64,000 nucleotides of DNA, taken from the NCBI RefSeq assembly GCF_907164915.1, contig NC_061862.1, forward strand, positions 33,171,522 to 33,235,521, read 5' to 3'. The notes beneath the pieces were generated by a model, which searched no databases, was not told the origin of the DNA, and worked only from the letters and a program-made list of their open reading frames with translations. The position numbers were made by a program, and so were the translations under genes. The stretch is from Impatiens glandulifera (lineage: Eukaryota > Streptophyta > Magnoliopsida > Ericales > Balsaminaceae). Positions 45,394 through 57,955 of this stretch are shown here, one piece after another. The first letter of the stretch is position 1, and the number at the start of each line of letters is the position of its first letter.

Positions 45394-45401
45394 TATATAA
45401 A
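45394..45401 (+). promoter_or_regulatory. Probable TATA box of the subtilase gene
   Basis: TATATAAA ~94 nt upstream of ATG 45495, which would give a leader of ~60-65 nt. A second 'tatataaag' at 45476-45483 is only ~12 nt from the ATG and so less likely to serve this start. Confidence 0.5.
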
Positions 45402-45494
45402 TCAATGAGCCCATCATGTTATTGTAGTTGATAGAGAGTTATTTTCTTTCTCTTCTTCAAAGACATTGAAAAAGTATATAAAGCCTAGGGTCTT

Positions 45495-48400
45495 ATGATG
45501 ACGAAATCTAAATACCTACATTTGTTCTTCTTCAACATTTGTATTGTTTCAATCATTTGTTTGCTTGATAATATAGCTGGTGAAGAAAGAGAGGTAATTA
45601 GTATTCTTAAAATTTTCTAATTTTATATTGAAGTTAATTGTTCTAAGATTCATGTTTTGGTTAATTTATAAATTCTTCAATTATAATCTATATTTGTTTT
45701 ATGGTAGATACTAATTTATAAACAACTGAATGTTATTCATCATACTACACTTCATATTCATATTTACACCTTCATGATACTATTTATTTTTTAAAATATC
45801 TAGTTTAATTTTATTTTATTGACTGTTACTTATTTTTAATTATGTGTAACTAAGTATATTATTGTCTCAGGTGCACATTGTTTACATGGGAAGTTTACCT
45901 CAAGGAGAATACTTATCCGGGTCTCACCATATTAGTTTACTTCAAGCAATTGGTCATAGCAAAAAGTATGTTATTAATTGAAAAACTAGGTTATTAATTG
46001 ATTCATTTTATTTATTTTTGAATAAGAGGCCATGGTGCCATTGCAAATAATATGTTATGCAATGTGTACTATTCAATTTAAACACAACAAATTCAAATTT
46101 AAATAAAATAAAATAATAGGATGAGTTAGATATAAGTGGGATAAATTTTTAATTAGCATGGTTCTTTTTTATTCATAATATTTCTATAAACTTAAAACGT
46201 TTTAAATGAAAATTAAATACGTTACTTTTGATCTCTTAAGCACCAACTCATTTAAATTGATATTTTATTCAAAATATTTTATTTTATAATAGAATAAAGT
46301 TACTTAAATTTTAATAAAAATAAAAAACAACTATATAAAATCTATCTATTCTCCCTTACTATTATCATTCGTTCAACCATAAATTAATTATAATATTAAA
46401 TAAAATAAAATACATCTATATAATAAATAATTTTAACTCTTATAAATAAATATTAAATTTGGAGGTCATTTTATTTATTAAATATAAAATAAAAGTTAAA
46501 TTTAAGTTTCAATTCTTCTCGAAATAGTGTAGAAATATACTAAATTCCTTCAAAAAAAAAGTAAATTTTAGTTTTCAAAAATAAAATAATAGTTAATTCA
46601 TAAAATATTTATTACATTTTAAATTAACCTTATTAAATTAAAATTTAATAAAATATTATTTTAGGAAAATTTATAAAATTTAAGAAATGTTTATTTTTAA
46701 TTAATAAAATGGTAAAGTATAAATTGAATAAAAACATTCATTTATTAACAAAGCCAAGAGGGGTGTTTTTCAAAATATTCAAAACAATTATACAAAAATG
46801 TTCATTATTTTTTAAAATTTTATCAGCAATTATACAAAAATGTTAGTGTTTGTGAAAGGCCTTAGTGAAGTAAAAACACTAAAGATAATCCTTTTTTCTT
46901 ATTCTTTTATAACTTATTTTAACCAAAATCCAATCAATTCAACTCAAACAAAAACTTATACTCATCCTAAAATTCATTTACATTCTAATAACTTCATATT
47001 TGGGGTGAGTTTACCCTAATATTACTTACCCCTAATCTAAAATAAGAATATCTATTTAATTTTTTTAATATTTTCTTTTTAAATAACTTCAATTATGATA
47101 AAAAAAAATATATGAACAATATCTAAAATAATTAGACAATAATACTTAGTAAATTGTACATATTTGATTCATATTTATTATTATGCTATTACTAATCCTT
47201 TCTCCCTCTCTATATATAAACAGCATGATAAAAAAGACATTAGTGAGAAGTTATACAAGGAGTTTCAATGGTTTTACAGTCTATCTAACTTCAGAGGAAG
47301 CATCAAAACTGAAAAGTAAATCATTTTATATTTTTTTATTTCTTATGGAAAGATGCTTTTATTATTTTGTTTATTAAAATAAAGTTAAACAAAAACAAGT
47401 TTTTTTTATCCTTTTAAATAATATATATATACATATATATTTATATATATATATATATATATGCACCTTTTTATTGATTAAATTCAAGTGTACATGGAAA
47501 TATCTTTGTGTTATTATTAATGAATTCCATATACTACTAAAATTTAGTTTAATTCATCATTTTTATTATTAATTTGATGTTTTTGCAAATAATTTTACAT
47601 TTAACTCTTCCAAATATATATATTTTAATTAATTTAGCTTGTCAATATATATTTATATCCTACAGGTATGGTGGAGGTTGTATCCGTTTTCAAAAGTCAA
47701 AAATATCAAACCGCAACAACAAGATCTTGGGATTATATAGGTTTGACCTTAGATATTCCTCGAAATCATGCTATTGAAAGTGATATCATAATTGGTCATA
47801 TCGACAGTGGTGTAAACCATGAAGCAAAGAGTTTTTCCGATCACAATTTAGGCCATGTTCCAAGTAAATGGAAAGGTGTTTGTTGTGGTGGCAAAAATTT
47901 CATTTGCAACAGGTAATTGTGCTATTTCTATGTTTTTTTTTTATAAAATAATTTATATATCATAGTCAAGGTCTATTTCAGTTAGTTTAATTTGCACTAC
48001 ATTTTTTTTGTTTAAATCTTGAATTCTTTGAATACAGAAAGTTGATTGGAGCGAGGTATTATGTTGGAGACACTGCAACAGATCTAGACGATCATGGGAC
48101 GCTCACGGCCTCTATCGCAGTTGGTAGGGTGGTAAAAAATGCCAATTTTTTCGGTATAGCAAATGGGACTGCTAGAGGAGGCGTTCCATCAGCGAGAATA
48201 GCTACGTACAAAGTGTGTGAGGGTAAATGTGTTAATGAAGATATTATGGCCGCATTTGATGACGCTATTGCTGATAATGTTGACATTATCACTATTTCAC
48301 TTGTATCTGGCCGCCCTGTAAAAATTAGTGAGGATGTTATTGCCATTGGTTCCTTTCATGCGATGGAGAAAGGTATTTTGACCATACAAGCAGCTGGAAA

Positions 48401-48897
48401 CGCAGGAAATGAACTTTTTACAGTTTCAAGTATTGCTCCATGGTTGTTTACAGTGGCTGCAAGTAGCATCGATAGAAAAATCATAACTAAACTTGTCCTT
48501 GGAAATGGACGCACAATAATTGTAAGTATAAATTTATTTATTTGTTTTTAGTATTTTTATTAATAATTTAAATGAGAAATGACAGGGAGCTAATTTGAAA
48601 GAGTGAAAAAAAGAAGGATTGAGGTGTTTCAATTTGATTGATTGAAAAAAAAAAAAAAAAAAAATTCCTCTTTCTTTCACCTATCATTTTTTGCATCACA
48701 TCCCTCCCCGTTATTTTTCTCAATTTTTCTTTCCTATCACCTTAAATAAACTGTTAACATGTAATTACTCCTGCTCAACACATAATTTGTCATAATTTTT
48801 TAAAAGGCATATATCACTCCCATATTTCATTATAAAAATACTAAAACTAACTACTCACTTCCACAACATAAAACATGTCACTTATTTCTTTGGATCA

Positions 48898-48931
<34 letters not shown>

Positions 48932-50739
48932 GAGAATATAGGGATTCAACATCTCCTTCGTCATGTGTCAATTTCATGCTTTTTTCAATGATGTGCAGTT
49001 TGATGAGTTGTGTATTTATTGTGAAGTAACATTTTAAGATGTATATGAAATAAATATTGCTAGTTGAATAGATTAATTTGTTTTTATTCCCCATGTATCA
49101 TCCATGTTTTATTGAGCAAAGTTTTATTCAATTATGTAATGGAGAAACTCATGATTGTGCCTAATATATATGTTATCCCTGTTGAGTAGAGCTATGGTAC
49201 TGCAGTGAATCCTTTCTTTACAGGCAGCCACAACAAAATGTTGGTCTATGGAAGAGAAATCACCAACCATTGTAACGAGTCAAATGCAAAGTAATATTCT
49301 TTTTTATCATTTTTTCATAAAGAAATATATTTGAAAACAAACTACCTTTAATTCTTACATATTTACATTTAGTAAATCATTTTGTAGCATGTCTTAAATT
49401 TCTCTATCAATTTTTTGAATCAGAAAATGCATGGTTGAATGCATTGACCCGCCGTTGGTGAAGGGAAGAATCATATTGTGCGATGATGATGGTTCCGATG
49501 CATTATTTAAACTTGTGGCTATTAATGCAAGTGCAAGTGGGATTATATATCGACTAAATGAAGCATATGTTGACGATATTGAAGCTCAACCTTTTCCCGT
49601 TGTGTATTTGAATGATTTCGATTTTCATTATGTTGAATCTTACCATAAGTTTGGAAAATTGGCCTCTGCACGTATATTTAGAAGTGAGACGATTCATAAC
49701 AATATTGCTCCCATTGTTGCTTTTTTTTCTAGTAGAGGGCCAAATATGATTATACCAGGAATATTTAAGGTATGTAGTATTAACATTTATGTATCCATTT
49801 TTTCATCTCATCTTGAGAGAAAACTTATTTTATGGTTTAAGGATCTTTAGTTTTTTTTATAAGACAATATATCTCTAATATTGTTCTTATTTGTTTATTT
49901 TTTTATAGCCTGATATAACTGCACCAGGTGTAGTTATTTTGGCAGAAAGCCCTAAAGATACCAATATCTCTATTGGACAAGTCGGTGCTAAGTATAACTT
50001 TGATTCTGGAACATCTGTCTCTTGTCCACATGTTGCTGGAGCGATTGCATATGTGAAATCAAAACATCCAGATTGGTCCGTTTCAGCTATCAAATCTTCT
50101 CTTATGACTACCGGTAAGTAAACTTAATTTATGCTAGATCTACAATAAATTAATTCGCCACTGATTATATGTTTTTCTTATTAATTTAATTTGTGTCATG
50201 TAGCTTGGACCATGAATATAAAATATAATGCAGATGTTGAACTTGGTTATGGAGCGGGACACATTAATCCTGTGAAGGCTACACACCCTGGACTTGTGTA
50301 CGAGACATTCATTCATGAATATATTAATATGTTTTGCAATCTTGGTTCAGAAGGATATAAGTTGAGAAAGATGTTAGGAACAAGAAAAAAGTGTCCTAAA
50401 GGAATTAGAACTTCTCCAAATAATCTCAACTACCCTGCCATGACAGCCTTAGTTCATAGTAACTCCACGTTTTCTATTCAATTCCGGAGAGTTGTGACAA
50501 ACGTTGGACATTCAAATTCTACATATCATGCTCAAATTAGTACAAGTGATAGCATGATCTACATTAATGTGGAACCAAGTGTCATGTCTTTTGTTAATCT
50601 CAAGGAGAGGAAAAAATTTGTTGTGACAGTTAGCGGTCAATGGCTCAATCAAGATTATGTTTCTTCTTCTTTAGTTTGGTTTGATGGTATTCATAGGGTT
50701 AGAAGTCCCATCCTCTTATATAGATCATCTCTCATTTGA
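45495..50739 (+). CDS. Cucumisin-like subtilisin serine protease (subtilase, S8A), nine exons, 734 aa
   Basis: Exons: 45495-45593, 45871-45965, 47224-47315, 47666-47912, 48038-48521, 49190-49290, 49424-49769, 49909-50113, 50204-50739. All introns are GT-AG and the phases join without a stop. The N-terminus is a signal peptide (hydrophobic [15 protein letters not shown]), so the product should be secreted to the apoplast. Next comes an inhibitor-I9 propeptide ([14 protein letters not shown] … [15 protein letters not shown]). The S8 domain has Asp142 (GHIDSG), His197 (DDHGTLTAS), oxyanion Asn299 (AAGNAG) and Ser524 ([12 protein letters not shown]). A PA insert ([19 protein letters not shown]) and a C-terminal fibronectin-III-like domain ([16 protein letters not shown]) follow. 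Length and exon plan fit the plant SBT4 group, which process or degrade extracellular proteins. The family's GHGTHTAS is DHGTLTAS here; the catalytic His is kept. Expression is unknown. Confidence 0.9.
48574..48741. mobile_element. Small MITE (168 bp) in intron 5 of the subtilase gene
   Basis: Begins 'gagaaatgacaggg', ends 'cctatcacc', flanked by TTAAAT on both sides. It shares 'aatttgattgattgaaaaaa' and the CT-rich right half with the MITEs at 57560-57755 and 63276-63449. The inverted repeats are weak, so boundaries are approximate. Confidence 0.55.
48898..48930. repeat. (AAT)n microsatellite in intron 5
   Basis: About eleven AAT/ATA triplets, downstream of the intronic MITE. Confidence 0.95.
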
Positions 50740-50791
50740 TTAAAAAAGATAACTTCATTGTTAGTTCATGAATGTGATAACTTTGCCTTGT

Positions 50792-50797
50792 AATAAA
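50792..50797 (+). terminator. Polyadenylation signal of the subtilase gene
   Basis: AATAAA 53 nt after the stop codon. Confidence 0.55.
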
Positions 50798-50799
50798 AT

Positions 50800-52168
50800 A
50801 TTGAATGTTTAGTAGAGTATTTATAGTCTTGATTTTTTTTTTTTCTTATTGGGAAATGTTTTAGTGTTGATTAGTATGCTATAATAAAGAATCTCAAATA
50901 TAATCAACTGTACTATTTTTCATACTATTTTTTTTATGATGGATAATATTTTAACTTGAATTTACATAATAGAAATATATTAAAAAGTAAGCATGATCTT
51001 TCAAATTTATAAAATATAAGGCACAACAAAAGATGTTTAATTAAGAAATTGGCACTTTTTAATTGGACTAGTTTTAGCCTAATATATTGTGTGGTTGGAA
51101 CATCATTTTCAATTAAATATTGTAATTTCATAGAAATGAATTAGATTATATTTTAAAATAATGACGCTGTAATGTACAAGTTGTTAGGTTGTCTCCAAAT
51201 ATGTGTGTGTCTAAGCGTCTGATGTAGTATATGGCTGAAAATCTTCAAATTTCGACTCAATTTCCATGACTAAATTCATGGATATTTTCAGCTATTTTTA
51301 TTTATTTGTTAATTAATAATAATTTTTTATTATTAAATTACAGTATCTAATTCCATTCGATTAAAATATTATTAAATTACACTATCTATCTAATTAAATA
51401 CATTAAAATAATTATTCTCCAAAAATATGTTTAAAGTGAAATGCTCTCCATATACATTAGACAGATCCCTGCATTTTACGATTTAGAATAAAATTATTAT
51501 AGATAATAAGATATAATTTTATAAATATCTTAAACATTAAGTTTGGACAAATATATTTAAAATATATATAAAATGCAACCTACAATCAATTAAAAGTTCC
51601 ACAAATAATAATATTTTATAAAATAAAAACATAAACTGTTCATAAATTGAATGAAGTGAATGTCACTACATATTTTCTTTTATGCACAAAGTCATATTAT
51701 TTTAAAAGACAAATATCATAAGATTTTATTAATTAACAAATCATTCAATTATTGCCATGAAAATTAATTATATATATTCATGTTTATGAACAAATATAAT
51801 TTTTTAAAATTTTATTATTTTAAATATTATTAGTAATTAAAAAATATTCAGGGTTTGTTTGACTGAAAATTAATAACCCATATATTTCTGGATTTGTTTG
51901 ATTGGTTTATAAGAGATAATAAAGAATTAAAATCAAGAATGAATAATACAAATATTTGAATTGATATTTTAATATAAATTTTAAAAAAAATGTATAAATT
52001 ATATTATATCAAACTATTTCTGTTATTTAAATAAGGAGAATTTATAGGAGATATAATTTGAAAGTTCTTTATTTTCTCTCATCCGCTTTCTCTCTTCCTT
52101 TTGTGTAGGGACCTATCTATGTAGAGGTTTGGTGGTATGAAAACTCGCTCAGAAAATAATTTTTTTAT
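50800..52168. other. AT-rich intergenic sequence, no gene seen
   Basis: No coding or structured element recognised. Confidence 0.6.
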
Positions 52169-52975
52169 GAAAAATGATATATAGAGCGCGACTTGGGACA
52201 GCGAATGATCCAACGATACACGTGGGCGGACATGTAGAATATTTTCTCTCTTTTTATTAATTATTTTATCTTTCCTCTTATTAATTATATTCTCTCCTTT
52301 TTGTTAATTATTTTCTCTTTCCTCTTATTAATTATTTTCTCTCTCTTCTTATTAAATAATTTCTATCATATTCTTATTAAATAATTTCTATCATATAATT
52401 CCAGCGACTGCTAGCGAGTCTACGTGACGGACATGGTAAAATTAAAAAAAAAAATAATCGTGAAAAAATATTAATAAGATAATAGAAAAAAAGAAAAAAA
52501 AAGAAAAAAAAGGCCAAAAGAATAAATAAAAAATATTTGATAAATAAAGGAATTGAAAAGTCATAAAAATAAAATAAAAATAAAAGAGATAAAGGATTTA
52601 TGATTTAGGGGTTAGAGTTTAGGGTTTAGGATGTATGATGTATGATTTAGAGTTTAGAGTTTAAGGTTTAGGGTTTAGAGTTTATTTAAATATATTATTA
52701 AAATATTTAATGTGAGAGTTTGTTATAAATTATTGAGTTGTTTTAACCGTTAAAATATTAAGAAGTGAGAATATGGATAAATGGATAAATTAATTTGTAG
52801 AGATAGAGAGAAATTATTTAATAAAAGAAGAGAAAAATTAATTAATAAAAGTAGAGAGAATATTGTCTTAATTATTATTATATTTTTATTTATTTATTAA
52901 TTCCACATGTAGCCGGCCAAGTAGACTATCGCTCTCCCAGTCGTTGTCTCCTAGTAAAGATATGTATCATTCCTC
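52169..52975. mobile_element. Inverted-repeat element, ~807 bp, with telomere-like core
   Basis: The left end (GAAAAATGATATATAGAGCG … GGGACAGCGA … GCGGACATGTAGAAT) and the complement of the right end (GAGGAATGATACATA … GAGACAACGA … CCGGCTACATGTGGAAT) align over ~75 bp at roughly 60-70%. Both then enter TTCTCTC/TATTAATTA-rich arms. The core at 52601-52690 has degenerate TTTAGGG repeats and 'aatatttaatgtga'. I see no clean target duplication and no transposase, so superfamily assignment is open. Confidence 0.6.
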
Positions 52976-53457
52976 TTTTGTTAAAATGTGAATATACCTC
53001 TAATATTTTAAAAACTTTTAATGTAATTCAATATTTTGTTTTATTCAATTATTAAAAATATAATAAAATTTACCTTTATTTAATCGTTTTATTCAAATTT
53101 TTATCGTTATTTATTTAAGTCCACCCCACACACCTAATCTTATGTCCGTCCCTGTCCCTGATTTTAGGTACATGCTTTTGATTGAAAATAGGGAGAATTA
53201 ACTTGTTTTTTTAATCAAATTAGGATCGACAATCGTAGTAGTAGTCAATCTATTTCAGGCAGAGTCTTAAGAAGGCGGCGGCCACTTCAGACTATGTTGT
53301 CAATATCTACTACATATATCCATGATACATGATACACCAGGTCCTTCTTCCATATTAGATTACATGCAAACTAACAGGCAGACCTCTGTCTGGTGCGAAC
53401 CATAATGAAGTCGGGTTACACAATGAAGTTAATTGGGAGACTGTAATCGAACCCCGA
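52976..53457. other. Intergenic sequence, no gene seen
   Basis: Less AT-rich patch at 53240-53290 ('aagaaggcggcggccacttc') without an open frame of note. Confidence 0.5.
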
Positions 53458-55545
53458 TAGTCAAATCTTCTAATGAAAGAACTGATGTTCGTTCTAAAGT
53501 CGTTTTTATCGAGAATTTACAAACTCGAAAACCTATTGAGTAATACTTTTTATTTTTTATTTTTTTATATCATAATTTGTCATTGATTGTGCTCAAACGA
53601 TATTTATCAATTTTAATATAAATGAACATTTTAAAAAAAAATCTGATTAGTGCCGCCTGAGGTGGGCTGCCCGAGCCTAGGGCCGCAAATGAGTCATGTT
53701 GGTTGTGAGCTGCTCGTGAATCGTTCGAGTTGAGTCAAGTTTATTAATATAAATAAATATTTTTTTCTGAAATATTTGAAAATTTAATTTTAATTCAAAT
53801 TTTTTGAGTTGAATCGAGTTTGTATAAACTCGTTCAAACTCGAGTTCGAGTTGAATTAAAAAATACTTAATCGAGCTCGACTCAACTGAGCTCGCATAAC
53901 TTGTTTGCAGCCTTACACAAACCTACAAACCTGATGATTTTTAACCTAAGAATATCAGCTACATAGAGGAGTGAAGAAGATAATTAAAGAGGAAGTTGAG
54001 TTAGTAAAAAAGAGGCAGAAAAGATTTGTTTTCTTGTTTGAGATTGGGCCCATGATATATGGTCTGCTCACGCCCCTCTATTATAATAATATTATCAAGA
54101 GCGACCCTCGCTTTAAATGGCTGTAGCGTTAATTAAACTCTACTAAATTCATAGTCAAATCTTCTAACGAAAGAACTGATGTTCGTTCTAAAGTCGTTTT
54201 TATCGAGAATTTACAAACTCGAAAACCTATTGAGTAATACTTTTTATTTTTTATTTTTTTTATATCATAATTTGTCATTGATTGTGCTCAAACGATATTT
54301 ATCAATTTTAATATAAATGAACATTTTAAAAAAAAATCTGATTAGTGCCGGCCTGAGGTGGGCTGCCCGAGCCTAGGGCCGCAAATGAGTCATGTTGGTT
54401 GTGAGCTGCTCGCGAATCGTTCGAGTTGAGTCGAATTTATGAATATAAATAAATATTTTTTTCTGAAATATTTGAAAATTTAATTTTAATTCAAATTTTT
54501 TGAGTTGAATCGAGTTTATATAAACTCGTTCAAACTCGAGTTCGAGTTGAAATAAAAAAATACTTAATCGAGCTCGACTCAACTGAGCTCGCATAACTTG
54601 TTTGCAGCCTTACACAAACCTACAAACCTGATGATTTTTAACCTAAGAATATCAGCTACATAGAGGAGTGAAGAAGATAATTAAAGAGGAAGTTGAGTTA
54701 GTAAAAAAGAGGTAGAAAAGATTTGTTTTCTTGTTTGAGATTGGGCCCATGATATATGGTCTGCTCACGCCCCTCTATTATAATAATATTATCAAGAGCG
54801 ACCCTCGCTTTAAATGGCTGTAGCGTTAATTAAACTCTACTAAATCCATAGTCAAATCTTCTAATGAAAGAACTGATGTTGGTTCTAAAGTCGTTTTTAT
54901 CGAGAATTTACAAACTCGAAAACCTATTGAGTAATACTTTTTATTTTTTATTTTTTTTATATCATAATTTGTCATTGATTGTGCTCAAACGATATTTATC
55001 AATTTTAATATAAATGAACATTTAAAAAAAAATCTGATTAGTGCCGGCCTGAGGTGGGCTGCCCGAGCCTAGGGCCGCAAATGAGTCATGTTGGTTGTGA
55101 GCTGCTCGCGAATCGTTCGAGTTGAGTCGAGTTTATTAATATAAATAAATATTTTTTTCTGAAATATTTGAAAATTTAATTTTAATTCAAATTTTTTGAG
55201 TTGAATCGAGTTTGTATAAACTCGTTCAAACTCGAGTTCGAGTTGAATTAAAAAATATTTAATCGAGCTCGACTCAACTGAGCTCGCATAACTTGTTTGC
55301 AGCCTTACACAAACCTACAAACCTGATGATTTTTAACCTAAGAATGTCAGCTACATAGAGGAGTGAAGAAGATAATTAAAGAGGAAGTTGAGTTATTAAA
55401 AAAAGGCAGAAAAGATTTGTTTTCTTGTTTGAGATTGGGCCCATGATATATGGTCTGCTCACGCCCCTCTATTATAATAATATTATCAAGAGCGACCCTC
55501 GCTTTAAATGGCTGTAACGTTAATTAAACTCTACTAAACCCATAG
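53458..55545. repeat. Three tandem copies of a ~695-bp unit
   Basis: Units start at 'tcaaatcttcta' 53461, 54155 and 54852 (periods 694 and 697 bp). They are nearly identical by eye and end at ~55545. Each unit carries 'ggctgcccgagcctagggcc' and, beside it, an inverted-repeat patch: 'agggccgcaaatgagtcatg' on one side and 'cataacttgtttgcagcctt' on the other. This patch, near 53681-53914, 54375-54610 and 55069-55305, looks like a MITE copied along with the unit. No protein-coding gene. Confidence 0.9.
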
Positions 55546-55649
55546 TAACTAATTAAATTTGTAAAGGTGGAATCAAACAAAGCTAATCATAAATTAGCAA
55601 AAGGTAATTCTTTCTACTCTTATATATATTCGGGCTCATAAATCATCTC

Positions 55650-55689
<40 letters not shown>

Positions 55690-56728
55690 TATAAGAAGCA
55701 CGATTCTCTTTCCTTCTTGCCTTCATTTTAGATTTGATTTAACAACCACTTTATTTTGTTCTATATGTACACTTTACAAGTAATTTTTACTAGAATTGCA
55801 TATTTTACAAACTACTATCCATTGAATGTAATAATATACTCCACATTATCATATAATTTATGAATATGAGTTGGGTTGAAATGAGTCAGAATTCAACTCA
55901 TATATATTTTCAATAATTGGTAATTTTTTAAATGCACCATACAATGAATTTGACAAAAAGAAAAGAAAAATGAGAAAATGAAGAAGCACAATAAACAATG
56001 TACTGGTAAACTAATGCAAAAGAAAAAAAAACTTTATTTTGAAGTTAAATGTGCCAATATCAACAATTATAAATTAAACTAAGTTCTAACAAATATTATC
56101 ACAAATTAATCACAATAAAATTAGGTATACCAAAAATAATAGAAAGGAAAAATCTCAAATCTTAATAATAAAATTTAACGGTTCCATTTTAACTTTCCTG
56201 GTGATTATCATAATTTACACCACAATAAAAAAATTGTGTTTTTCTTTTAATATTAGATTTATTATCATTCTCGTCTCTTCTGTTTAGAAACCTTAATAAT
56301 TTTTTCGATTCAGTTGAGCTTAACCTCGTTTCATCGGTGAAATTACTAAGTTTCTATATTTGAAACCAATAAATTAAAATAAAAAGTGAGAAAAGACATA
56401 ATCTAATTAACTGAAATAGAAGAATGAAACATACAGGAGAGGTGTTAATTTGTAGCTGCTGCCTCCCACTAATTAACTTTATCTTTAGACGTCCCTTATA
56501 TATTTAGTACGTAAAGCATCTCTCAAAGGAACTCCAATATCCCAAACAAACATGACCAATTAATTCATTATAGCCACAGAAAATCTTCTTTTTTTTTTAT
56601 CTTAAAATTTTAACCCCCCATAAACATACAACAAATAGTAAAAAGATAAGACAAGAGAGTGAATCTTATTCCTTGTTTGGACAAGGCCTAATCAACCAAT
56701 GCCTTTTTGGTACCTATATATTTAAGAT
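55546..56728. other. Intergenic sequence upstream of the LEA-like gene
   Basis: Contains an (ATT)n run at 55651-55689. Palindromic ACGT motifs GACGTC (56488-56493) and TACGTA (56508-56513) lie within 330 bp of the next gene. No other gene seen. Confidence 0.6.
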
Positions 56729-56736
56729 TATATAAG
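56729..56736 (+). promoter_or_regulatory. TATA box of the LEA-like gene
   Basis: TATATAAG 75 nt before ATG 56811. A further TACGTA lies at 56749-56754. Confidence 0.55.
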
Positions 56737-56810
56737 CCATCTGAGAAGTACGTACATACTCTCAATTATTCATAGCTAATTGCTTGATCCAATCTAATAT
56801 TTAAGTCTTT

Positions 56811-57212
56811 ATGGCCAGTAATTTAAAGACTAAGATGCAGTTTTTTAGGTATTCATTTCATTTCATACAATGATCACGATCTTAGTTAATTTGAAATTTT
56901 ATTTTCAGGGCAGTCGGTAGTAACGGGCGTGCCATGAGCAAATTAGTTGGTAAGGTAGATAAGCAGCTCAACAAAGGCAAGGTCGAAGAACCGATTAGAA
57001 GCCGAGATGGGTGCTGGGTCCCGCACCCTCGCTCGGGAATATATTTTCCAGCCGGGCAAGAGTGGGTCATGAACGACGTCCCCGAGAATGCTGCCGTATT
57101 TAACCGCACCTATTGGCTTAGGAGTGTAGATGGGGTGGACCAATCTGATCAACCTAATTTAATTACCTCGGCTGCCCCTGCCGCCATCTCCTCAATTAAT
57201 AATACATATTGA
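56811..57212 (+). CDS. Small LEA-like protein, two exons, 113 aa
   Basis: Exon 1 is 56811-56848 (MASNLKTKMQFFR). The intron begins GTATTC and ends TTTTCAG. Exon 2 is 56909-57212; the joined frame is open to TGA 57210-57212. The N-terminus is basic and lacks acidic residues for ~25 positions, compatible with organelle (mitochondrial) targeting. The core CWVPHPRSGIYFPAGQEWV, MNDVPENAAVF and TYWLRSVDGVDQSD resembles a plant family annotated as late-embryogenesis-abundant-related, which has a WVPxPxTGxxxP core. These are small hydrophilic stress- or seed-associated proteins. TATA and polyA signals are well placed and ACGT-core motifs upstream would suit ABA/bZIP control. Family assignment is from memory and should be treated as likely, not certain. 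Confidence 0.75.
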
Positions 57213-57294
57213 AATTATACAACCTCTATTTACAACTCAAGGGGAAATATCTTGTTTGTAATATTAATAATATGTACCTATTATTAAATATTGC

Positions 57295-57300
57295 AATAAA
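57295..57300 (+). terminator. Polyadenylation signal of the LEA-like gene
   Basis: AATAAA 83 nt after the stop codon. Confidence 0.5.
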
Positions 57301-57559
57301 TTAAATAACATAACCCTAAATTTGAGTTGCCACGGTTAACTTTTATATATATAATAGTTAAATGGTTCAATATCTAAACTAAACTTTTTTATATATGAAT
57401 TATCACTATAACAATGTTGATAAAATTAAAAATACTCAATAACTTAAATTTTTGAATATAACAATGAATTAATTAAATAAAAAAATTTTAAACTTCAAAT
57501 ACTCAAAATTTAAATTGTTTTGGATCTAAAACTAATATATCAAGACTATTATATCTTTA
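57301..57559. other. AT-rich intergenic sequence
   Basis: Nothing recognised. Confidence 0.5.
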
Positions 57560-57755
57560 AAAAATGATTGAGAGAGAGAATTTGAGAGAAAGATATTTGC
57601 GGAGTGGAGTTGATGCGCAATTTGATTAGTCAAAAAAAATAACAAATTTCTCTCTCTTCTCTCTCATCACCTTTTATCCTTTTTCCAACCAATGATGTAA
57701 TGACACATAATTTCTTCTACATTCCTTCCTTCAAATTTTCTCCTCTATCACTCTC
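57560..57755. mobile_element. MITE, 196 bp
   Basis: Flanked by the 9-bp repeat ATATCTTTA (57551-57559 and 57756-57764). Inverted ends are purine-rich: 'gattgagagagagaatttga' on the left and the complement of 'caaattttctcctctatcac' on the right. The same family occurs at 63276-63449 and probably 48574-48741 (shared 'tttgattagtcaaaaaa'). Confidence 0.75.
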
Positions 57756-57912
57756 ATATCTTTATATATTAATTATATTACTTAATAAATTCATATATTA
57801 ATTATATTAGTTAATAAATTCAATATATTGAATTATATAATTTAATATATTAAAAAAATATTAATATATTTTTTTATTTTTATATTTAATTATTAATATA
57901 TAATTTGGTGAC

Positions 57913-57914
<2 letters not shown>

Positions 57915-57951
<37 letters not shown>
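57915..57951. repeat. (TA)n microsatellite
   Basis: About 18 TA units. Confidence 0.95.

Positions 57952-57955
<4 letters not shown>

Noticed and set aside
45476..45483. 'tatataaag' as the main TATA box of the subtilase gene
   Set aside because: Only ~12 nt from the start codon; a transcript starting ~30 nt downstream would miss ATG 45495.
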